In this document: one piece after another, positions 6,845-12,496 of the stretch
How the letters are laid out: each line of letters begins with the position of its first letter
Numbering within the stretch: position 1 is the first letter of the stretch
Assembly: GCA_002409525.1 (NCBI GenBank)
Contig: DHNM01000040.1
Location: 141,667 to 154,162, forward strand
DNA length: 12,496 nucleotides
Direction: 5' to 3'
Source: Eubacterium sp. UBA5416
GTDB lineage: Bacteria; Bacillota; Clostridia; Lachnospirales; Lachnospiraceae
Translations under genes and position numbers: made by a program
Notes under the pieces: model-generated
Told to the model about the DNA's origin: nothing
What the model saw: the letters and a program-made list of their open reading frames with translations, nothing else
Database searches by the model: none

Positions 6845-7507
6845 TCAGGTATCTAACAGAATTATTTTTTGAATATTTCTCCCCGAAGATATTTCATCTT
6901 GTATCTTTTTGCTTACTGCCTGATCTGTCTCTATGACCATCAAAGCAGTACATCCTTTTTCAAGTCTGGAAACTTCCATGTGACCAATGTTAATCCTATG
7001 CTCCGTCAATATTCTTGTCACATCCGCAACCGATCCGTAAGCATCTTTATGGAAGATCAGAAGTGCAGGATTATCGCCAGATAGTTTTAACGCGAATCCA
7101 TTTAACTCTATGATCTGAATCGCCCCACCGCCGATTGAAACTCCGACGATTTCCATCGTATCCCGGCATGACTTCAGGTTGATTCGCACGGTATTCGGAT
7201 GATCCACATTGGCCTCTTCTTCAAAGAACTTAATCTTAATACCCTTTTTTTCAGCTATTGAAATTGAATCCTTTACTCTCGCATCATCCGTAGAGAATCC
7301 TAAAACCCCTCCGATTACCGCAACATCCGTTGCATGACCGCGATATGTTTTTGCAAAGGATCCATAGAAGTGAACACCGATCTCTTCCGGCTCTTTTCCA
7401 AATATATTCCTCGCAACCTGTCCGATTCTGACCGGACCTGCAGTATGAGAACTGGAAGGACCGATCATCACAGGACCTATGATATCAAAAACGCTTTTAT
7501 ATTTCAT
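6845..7507 (-). CDS. sdaAB: L-serine dehydratase, iron-sulfur type, beta subunit
   Basis: The partner subunit of the split L-serine dehydratase, 220 residues. The N-terminal domain carries the family motif GPSSSHTAGPVRIGQ at 16-30. The C-terminal part from about 148 to 218 is an ACT domain (ALLIFHKDAYGSVADVTRIL onward), a small fold that often senses amino acids; in some family members the enzyme also uses its own C-terminus for control. The stop of the upstream amidohydrolase gene is 10 bases before this ATG, and AAAGGAAAAG serves as ribosome binding site. The pairing with the alpha subunit gene is the usual Firmicutes order. Confidence 0.96.
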   Translation of the reverse strand: MKYKSVFDIIGPVMIGPSSSHTAGPVRIGQVARNIFGKEPEEIGVHFYGSFAKTYRGHATDVAVIGGVLGFSTDDARVKDSISIAEKKGIKIKFFEEEANVDHPNTVRINLKSCRDTMEIVGVSIGGGAIQIIELNGFALKLSGDNPALLIFHKDAYGSVADVTRILTEHRINIGHMEVSRLEKGCTALMVIETDQAVSKKIQDEISSGRNIQKIILLDT

Positions 7508-7517
7508 GTCTTTTCCT

Positions 7518-8951
7518 TTACTGGTGTGGCATTACATCTGTAGGGATTCCAGAAACAAATTTCTTTCCGCCAAGCATCTCTTTGTGTTCCGCCTTAGCTT
7601 TTTCCACTAAATTCGGATTGGTAAGCACATCATAGGCTGTTGTCGCAATCGTCTTTCCGGCTGCCAGCATTCCCTTGTGAGCAACATCCGATTTACCGTT
7701 GGCAACCCACTGCCAGGAATGAGGCGGTGTCCCCTGTGGTTCACATGCGACATTGATCTGAGCGGTCGGGGCAACCCAACTGACATCGCCGACATCTGTT
7801 GATGCCGGTGCATCATCAGAAAATACTAATGGGAAGATCTTATCTGTTACGGGGGAATCGGCAATTTTCCTGATCTCTTCTTCAGATAGATCTGAAAATG
7901 CCGCTTTGGTTCTATTATAGATGGCCTCTTTTACAGCATCTGAAAGTGGATCAAAATACCTCTTCTCATATTCTAAATCTTCCTTAGTAAGATTCAAACT
8001 TCCAAAATTGCGCAGATTCTCATCCATCATAATAGAAAGAACTTTGTTCGGTACATAGTTTGCACAGGCACAATCAATATCAATATCAAGGTCTGTCCCT
8101 GTCATCATGGCAGCACCTCTTGCAACATTTTCAACGCGCCGGAAGATATTTCGCGCCTGATCAAGTGTTTTTGCCCTTACAAAGTAGAACAAGCTGGCTG
8201 TTGGTTGAACAACATTCGCAGATTCTCCGCCGGCGTCAAGAAACGCATAATGAATCCGTGCAGAATCAACAATATGTTCTCTTAAAAATTGCACCCCAAT
8301 ATTCATGAGTTCGGCTGCGTCCAGAGCACTTCTTCCTTGTTCGGGAGCTGCCGATGCATGAGCCGCAACACCTTTAAAGTTAAAATAAGCCTGATAAACT
8401 GCAAGACTGCTTGCGCCTGTGACAGAGGAAATATCGGCTGGATGCCATGCAAGAGCTATGTCAAGGCAATCAAAGACTCCATCTCTAACCATGAAAGCTT
8501 TCCCATATCCGCTTTCCTCTGCCGGACATCCAAACAATTTGATGGTTCCTTTTAGATTATGTGCTTTCATATAATCTTTTATTCCGACTGCACCGGCCAA
8601 AGCACCTGTGCCCAGAAGATTATGTCCACATCCATGACCATTTCCACCTTTTACAAGTGGTCTCTTATCTCCACAATCTGCAACCTGACTTAGGTTTCCA
8701 AGAGAATCATATTCTGCAAGTATACCGATCACAGGTTTTCCGCTTCCATAAGTTGCAACGAAGGAATAATCCATATTTGCGATACCTTTATCAATAGAGA
8801 AATCTTCCTTCTCTAAAACCTTATAAAAGCTCTTGACAGATTCCTTTAGGGCAAACCTTGTTTCACATGCTTCCCAGACTTCATTGGACACATCAATAAA
8901 CTCTTGCTTTTTTGTCTCTATTAACTTTTCAATTTCCTGTTTAGCATCCAT
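7518..8951 (-). CDS. M20-family amidohydrolase, AbgB-like (aminobenzoyl-glutamate hydrolase subunit B type)
   Basis: A 477-residue cytoplasmic metallohydrolase, close in length to E. coli AbgB. Enzymes of this group cleave amide bonds of p-aminobenzoyl-glutamate, N-acyl amino acids or dipeptides. Probable metal ligands are seen in GHGCGH (C108, H110), in PAEES (E145/E146, one of them the likely catalytic base), in AWHP (H170) and in GTPPHSW (H411). The lid domain starts near 185 and carries GVAAHASAAPEQGRSALDA, with H198 the likely dimer-interface histidine that completes the active site. GGAAGG lies 6 bases before the ATG. No adjacent AbgA or AbgT gene is present; the neighbours are a different M20 enzyme and an unrelated-looking transporter pair, so the substrate may differ from folate breakdown products. 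E. coli-type function should not be assumed. Confidence 0.85.
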   Translation of the reverse strand: MDAKQEIEKLIETKKQEFIDVSNEVWEACETRFALKESVKSFYKVLEKEDFSIDKGIANMDYSFVATYGSGKPVIGILAEYDSLGNLSQVADCGDKRPLVKGGNGHGCGHNLLGTGALAGAVGIKDYMKAHNLKGTIKLFGCPAEESGYGKAFMVRDGVFDCLDIALAWHPADISSVTGASSLAVYQAYFNFKGVAAHASAAPEQGRSALDAAELMNIGVQFLREHIVDSARIHYAFLDAGGESANVVQPTASLFYFVRAKTLDQARNIFRRVENVARGAAMMTGTDLDIDIDCACANYVPNKVLSIMMDENLRNFGSLNLTKEDLEYEKRYFDPLSDAVKEAIYNRTKAAFSDLSEEEIRKIADSPVTDKIFPLVFSDDAPASTDVGDVSWVAPTAQINVACEPQGTPPHSWQWVANGKSDVAHKGMLAAGKTIATTAYDVLTNPNLVEKAKAEHKEMLGGKKFVSGIPTDVMPHQ

Positions 8952-8969
8952 AACTTACCTTCCTCTAGA

Positions 8970-10082
8970 CTATCTATCCGCACACATAATGTGATTTATT
9001 ATTTTTGTGGCTTTCACTAAATCATCAATATCCAGGGATTCTTCAACAGTATGAACATCTTTCATGCCAACCCCTAAGATCACACTTCTATAACCATGGG
9101 CAGCAAGTACGTTCGCATCACTCCCACCTCCGATTACTTGCAAATCAGGAGTAACATCTTCCTTTATCATAGCTTCTTTTGTAACATTTACGATCTCACT
9201 GTCTAAGTCTACTGATAACGCCGGATAAGCATTGTTACATATAAATTTATAGTCAGCCTTCATCTTTTTAGCTGCCTGTTCACAACAGTCACGCATATGA
9301 TTTTTTTCTGCCTCAAGTTTTTCTAAATCATGGGATCTTATTTCTGCGGAAACGCTCACATGGTCGGTAACAATATTTGTAGCACCACCGCCATCTATTC
9401 GTCCGAGATTGGATGTCGTTTCCTTATCAATTCTTCCAATTCTCATTTTACTGATAGCCTTAGATGCTGTCACAATAGCATTGATTCCTTTTTCCGGCTC
9501 AATACCTGCATGTGCTTTCTTCCCATAAAATTCTATAGTAATCGCATCCATGGCAGGTGCTTTATAGGCAATAATTCCTGTCTCCCCTGTAGCATCAGGA
9601 ACAACTAAATCTTTACATGGCAGGATACTGAGATCCATATTTTTCGTTCCCATCATACTGATCTCTTCTGAACAGGTAAAAGCCAGATAAATATCCCGAT
9701 GTTCTTTTTTTGATTCCAGCAAATCCTCAACTGCTTCCAAGATAGAAGCTATCCCGCTTTTATCGTCACCACCTAGTGTAGTGGTTCCGTCAGTTTTTAT
9801 TATATTTCCCTCTATCTGAGGTTTAATATTATCACAAGGTTCAATTTGATCCATGTGAGCCATAAAACCGATTGGACTGCCGGATATTGTTCCTGGTATA
9901 TGAGCAACAAGGTTACACCCATTTCCACCGTATTTTTCTCCGGCATGATCCTTTTTATAAGATATATTTCTGGATTTTAAATAAGTTTCCAACCACTGCA
10001 CCATATTTTTTTCTTTTTTAGATGGACTATAGACAGCTATCAAATCCAAAAAGGTATTTTGTAAACGTTCTCTGGAAATCAT
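8970..10082 (-). CDS. M20-family metallopeptidase, peptidase T-like
   Basis: A 370-residue cytoplasmic di-zinc aminopeptidase of the peptidase T-like group. Predicted metal site: H76 in AHMD, D106 in GGDDKSG, E140 in CSEE, D163 in VPDATG and H344 in DVHTVEE; D78 and E139 are the catalytic pair by family analogy. The lid domain around 180-290 includes GKKAHAGIEPEKGINAI, where H191 is the interface histidine. It is shorter than classical tripeptidase PepT (about 410 residues). Members of this group are annotated as tri- or dipeptidases, but few have been tested. AAGGAGGGG precedes the start, and the upstream transporter stop abuts this ATG (TAAATG). It is the first hydrolase of the operon, so it probably acts on what the two membrane proteins import. 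Confidence 0.86.
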   Translation of the reverse strand: MISRERLQNTFLDLIAVYSPSKKEKNMVQWLETYLKSRNISYKKDHAGEKYGGNGCNLVAHIPGTISGSPIGFMAHMDQIEPCDNIKPQIEGNIIKTDGTTTLGGDDKSGIASILEAVEDLLESKKEHRDIYLAFTCSEEISMMGTKNMDLSILPCKDLVVPDATGETGIIAYKAPAMDAITIEFYGKKAHAGIEPEKGINAIVTASKAISKMRIGRIDKETTSNLGRIDGGGATNIVTDHVSVSAEIRSHDLEKLEAEKNHMRDCCEQAAKKMKADYKFICNNAYPALSVDLDSEIVNVTKEAMIKEDVTPDLQVIGGGSDANVLAAHGYRSVILGVGMKDVHTVEESLDIDDLVKATKIINHIMCADR

Positions 10083-10802
10083 TTATTTCCCCTCCTTTTC
10101 CTCTGCGTTTTCGTCTTCCGTTAATTCTTTTTTATATATAAGGCTCCCTGCAAAAATGGAGCCAAACACAGCAACCAGAATGACTGCATAAGAGGGAGTA
10201 CCCGGTAAGAAATCCAGGAATCCATTTAATAATAACCATTTCATTCCAAACGCTATTGCAACAGCAACGATTGCCAGTTTTGGCCTGGCTATTGCGAACT
10301 GTCCAAAAACTGCTCCATATAAAGCGGGAAGTAGAAAACTCAGGGCGCCTTTAACACCTTCAGGCATTGCATTTATAATCGTATTACCACCAATCGCTCC
10401 GACTGTAAGAATAATAATATTAACAATGACTGAAACCGCAATACCAATAGTAGAAATAACAGATCCTTCTTCCGTTCCCAATTCTACCCCTGCTGCTTCC
10501 TGTGCAACAGATGAACAAGGCACTCGCATATTAGATGTATTTCCTGATAAAAAGGTCATATAAGTGCCCGGAATTCCCAAGATCGGGAAATAAGAAATGG
10601 GCTCAACAATATAAAAAGCACCACTTACACTAATCTGTGATATGGTTCCAGCAATGATTGCTGACACAGGAGGCATGTATCCAAAAATAAAGGAAATAAC
10701 TATTGCCGGTAAGAAGCTAGCTCCAATGCCCATTAATAATGTAATTTTACCCCATTTTATGATACTCGGGATATATGTTTTCGAATAATACTGTTTATTC
10801 AT
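10083..10802 (-). CDS. Small polytopic membrane protein, probable partner of the DUF5058-like protein
   Basis: A hydrophobic protein of 239 residues with about six or seven membrane spans and a short charged tail (KKELTEDENAEEKEGK). A distinctive central segment (EPISYFPILGIPGTYMTFLSG) may be a re-entrant loop, followed by a soluble stretch (SNMRVPCSSVAQEAAGVELG). I do not recognise a named transporter family. I chose the ATG at 10802 because GAGGAGGG lies just upstream. A longer frame from a TTG at 10817 would translate that ribosome binding site. The stop of the preceding membrane gene is 15 bases before this start and the next gene follows directly, so all three are co-translated. Context suggests a permease component for a peptide or acyl-amino-acid substrate; that is inference. 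Confidence 0.75.
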   Translation of the reverse strand: MNKQYYSKTYIPSIIKWGKITLLMGIGASFLPAIVISFIFGYMPPVSAIIAGTISQISVSGAFYIVEPISYFPILGIPGTYMTFLSGNTSNMRVPCSSVAQEAAGVELGTEEGSVISTIGIAVSVIVNIIILTVGAIGGNTIINAMPEGVKGALSFLLPALYGAVFGQFAIARPKLAIVAVAIAFGMKWLLLNGFLDFLPGTPSYAVILVAVFGSIFAGSLIYKKELTEDENAEEKEGK

Positions 10803-10817
10803 GTTTTCCCTCCTCAA

Positions 10818-11552
10818 TTATAATATTGTATTCCAAAGATAACCGGCTAACATGCCTGTAAACATCGAAATTGCAAAAGCCCACTCGCGCAGCCAGTTAA
10901 TAGATTTATCCCTTGCTAGTTTTGTTAAAATCATCATCAATACACATCCACAAATTGCTGCAGCGGCAGGGGCATCACCAAAAGCAAGTTCCCCCTTCTC
11001 TGAAAAAAAGTTATCTGAGGCCAGATTGGCAAAAGCGCCAAGCATCGCACCGGAAGAGATAATTGGCACCATTTTGGGTCTGCCTTTGGACATGACTTTA
11101 TTTACTTTATCCATTTTATCTGTAAATAATAAGGTAAAGATCAGCCATCCCATTGACCCACAAATCATAACCCATACACCGCAGGCGAATGCCATTGGAT
11201 TAAGATTGTCAAGAGTTCTGCCCATCGCCTGTGCACCAAAACCGGCAGCCATAGCTTCATAATTTACAGATCCGATAAAGCTCAGCCGCATCCATGACAC
11301 CGGAGCTCCCATCGAGACAATTAAAGAAACCATAGTGATCAAAATAACCAATGCAGGGCCAATGGAAGCTATCGCACTGCTTTTCACTGCCCTGCTAACT
11401 TGTTCTTTCTCAATACCGATTTCTTTTGCAGCTTTTAAAGACTTTCTAAAGAAAAGTACTGACTGGAATACGACAACGGCAACTGCAATACCTGTTCCCA
11501 GCCACATCAATGGGCTATTGGCCAGCTTTAAGTAGTCTGTAACTTCTTTCAT
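10818..11552 (-). CDS. DUF5058-like integral membrane protein, probable transporter component
   Basis: A 244-residue protein with about six membrane spans: near 13-36, 58-82, 114-140, and three more after 155. I recall this family as DUF5058, found in Clostridia, usually beside a second small membrane protein and metallopeptidases or amidohydrolases; the assignment is from memory of family sequence features. Segment APVSWMRLSFIGSVNYEAMA near 82-101 is striking and resembles a PxS-aromatic stretch in the next gene's product. GGAGGAGAAAG precedes the ATG at 6 bases. It is the first gene of the operon, behind the promoter at 11611-11637. No signal for cargo or energy coupling (no ATPase or binding protein) is visible, which suggests a secondary carrier or channel. 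Confidence 0.72.
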   Translation of the reverse strand: MKEVTDYLKLANSPLMWLGTGIAVAVVVFQSVLFFRKSLKAAKEIGIEKEQVSRAVKSSAIASIGPALVILITMVSLIVSMGAPVSWMRLSFIGSVNYEAMAAGFGAQAMGRTLDNLNPMAFACGVWVMICGSMGWLIFTLLFTDKMDKVNKVMSKGRPKMVPIISSGAMLGAFANLASDNFFSEKGELAFGDAPAAAAICGCVLMMILTKLARDKSINWLREWAFAISMFTGMLAGYLWNTIL

Positions 11553-11598
11553 CTTTCTCCTCCAATACCTAAATTTATTTTTATATTTCCATTTATCA

Positions 11599-11610
11599 CT
11601 ATATTTATAG
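11599..11610. promoter_or_regulatory. Short palindrome at the transcription start region of the six-gene operon
   Basis: CTATA and TATAG (as read on the minus strand) face each other around a 2-bp centre, directly downstream of the -10 hexamer. Its position would allow a repressor to block initiation. The surrounding DNA is very AT-rich, so a 5-bp-arm palindrome could arise by chance. Confidence 0.2.
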
Positions 11611-11637
11611 ATTATACGATTTTCATAAAGAATGCAA
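11611..11637 (-). promoter_or_regulatory. Promoter of the membrane-protein, peptidase and serine dehydratase operon
   Basis: On the minus strand a perfect -10 TATAAT lies at 11611-11616. The best -35 is TTGCAT at 11632-11637 with a short 15-bp spacer; shifting by one base gives CTTGCA with 16. The leader to the ATG at 11552 is about 50 bases. The perfect -10 is the main support. No other likely promoter is seen in the small gaps downstream, so this one probably drives all six genes. Confidence 0.55.
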
Positions 11638-11685
11638 GATAGAAACTTAGTGAAAAGTATCTACCCCGCGTTCTTTTAACTTCTT

Positions 11686-12496
11686 TTATTCCACATAAAA
11701 CATCAAAGTGTCTCCCGTCCGCATCTCTACCTCAAGCTTTGTTATGTTATGTCCATAATACCTTTTTTCATACACCTCGTAAGGGCTGCATGGCCTCTTG
11801 AAATCAATTGTATGTTTCCCTTTGTAAGCAGCATGTATGGTAACAAAGTGTTTGTTGGCATACATGACATCATCCTGTCTGTTATAGAGATGGCATCCGG
11901 CATACTCTGCAAGGGAAGCGATCAGTTCAGAGCGCAGGATCTGCGGTGCACAGTAGACACTTGTCCAACCGTCCATCTCTTTGATCGCGTACGCGGGAAG
12001 CCCCATCTCGCAGTATGTACCTAATATTTCCGTATCCGGATCATCGATATAAAATCCCGGATTCATATAGGCGGACTTTATCACATTTCCCAGCCACACA
12101 TTGCTGTGGACATCGCGGTCGATATAACCATATCTGCGATCTTCCACTGCATAGCGTACTGCCGGATGTGTAAGATCCGTGATCTTAAATCGTGGGGAAC
12201 AGGTGTGATTAATTCTTCCGACTTTAATTCCAGTCAGATCTTCAATATTCTCATTACACATAATATTCTCTTTGTCCGGATTGATAAATCCGGGGGCATA
12301 CAGCCACAAGACTACCGCGTGATTCTTTTTGAACTTCGAGACCAGTTCTGCTCGTTCTTCATTCGTCAGATTTTACTTCATTTTCATCCGTATAATCTCT
12401 TCCGGGTCTCAACCAGTCCGTATTGGTCATTAAAAAGAAAACTTTCATCCCTGATTTACCCAGGTTTTTTATATAATCCGGTTTGTCAAATCTTGT
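11686..12496 (-). pseudogene. 3' part of a large glycoside-hydrolase-like gene, frameshifted and cut by the window edge
   Basis: An open frame from 12309 down to 11686 encodes 207 residues with no proper start or ribosome binding site, and coding clearly continues upstream in frame through NLTNEERAELVSKFKK until a TAA at 12373-12375. Beyond that, coding continues to the window edge in a second frame (PDYIKN, then KVFFLMTN), which ends at a TGA at 12359-12361. Dropping one A from the AAAA run at 12371-12374 (minus strand) joins the two frames cleanly as NEVNLTNEER. The C-terminal segments VVLWLYAPGF, EMDGWTSVYCAP, AEYAGCHLY and VMYANKHFVTIHA resemble the last domains of large glycosidase-like proteins: a Rossmann-like domain followed by a small beta domain. 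The family call is from memory and weak. A sequencing error is the main alternative to true decay. Confidence 0.6.

Noticed and set aside
10803..10817. TTG start five codons upstream for the second membrane protein
   Set aside because: Those codons contain the GAGGAGGG ribosome binding site of the ATG at 10802.
10852..11262. 136-residue + strand frame opposite the DUF5058-like gene
   Set aside because: It is the antisense shadow of a hydrophobic coding sequence; it has no upstream ribosome binding site and no family resemblance.

Overview
The window looks like chromosomal DNA of an anaerobic Firmicute of the Clostridia, most likely a Lachnospiraceae-type gut bacterium. The reasons are moderate-to-low GC by eye, strong AGGAGG-type ribosome binding sites, a two-subunit iron-sulfur L-serine dehydratase, a Clostridia-type DUF5058-like membrane protein, and an intergenic repeat at the left edge. 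The taxonomic call is inference. I see no rRNA, tRNA, CRISPR array, phage gene or transposase. There is no gene-free stretch longer than 300 bases.

Region 1 (1-1240): an intergenic repeat with overlapping inverted repeats, then a LacI-family regulator on the + strand. A perfect 14-bp palindrome lies just before its start codon and is probably its own operator. A strong hairpin terminator follows the gene and runs into the stop codon of the convergent ABC operon.

Region 2 (1239-5887): two divergent units separated by 179 bp. Leftward runs a three-gene metal-chelate importer (lipoprotein binding protein, FecCD permease, ATPase) whose genes overlap by 4 bp. Rightward run a THEP1-type nucleoside triphosphatase and a SAM-dependent methyltransferase, joined by a 1-bp start/stop overlap. 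Both directions have good sigma-70-type promoters, with an inverted repeat between them. The layout suggests one co-regulated system that imports and chemically modifies a metal complex or cofactor; the ligand cannot be read from the sequence.

Region 3 (5903-11637): a six-gene leftward operon with tight spacing. In order of transcription it encodes a DUF5058-like membrane protein, a second small polytopic membrane protein, a peptidase T-like M20 metallopeptidase, an AbgB-like M20 amidohydrolase, and the beta and alpha subunits of L-serine dehydratase. The simplest reading is a catabolic route: a two-component permease imports a peptide or N-acylated amino acid, two hydrolases release amino acids, and serine is deaminated to pyruvate and ammonia. 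This is the most interesting part of the window, because the transporter pair is poorly characterised and the substrate is unknown.

Region 4 (11686-12496): the 3' part of a large glycoside-hydrolase-like gene, leftward, cut by the window edge. Its reading frame is broken by what looks like one extra A in a run of four.
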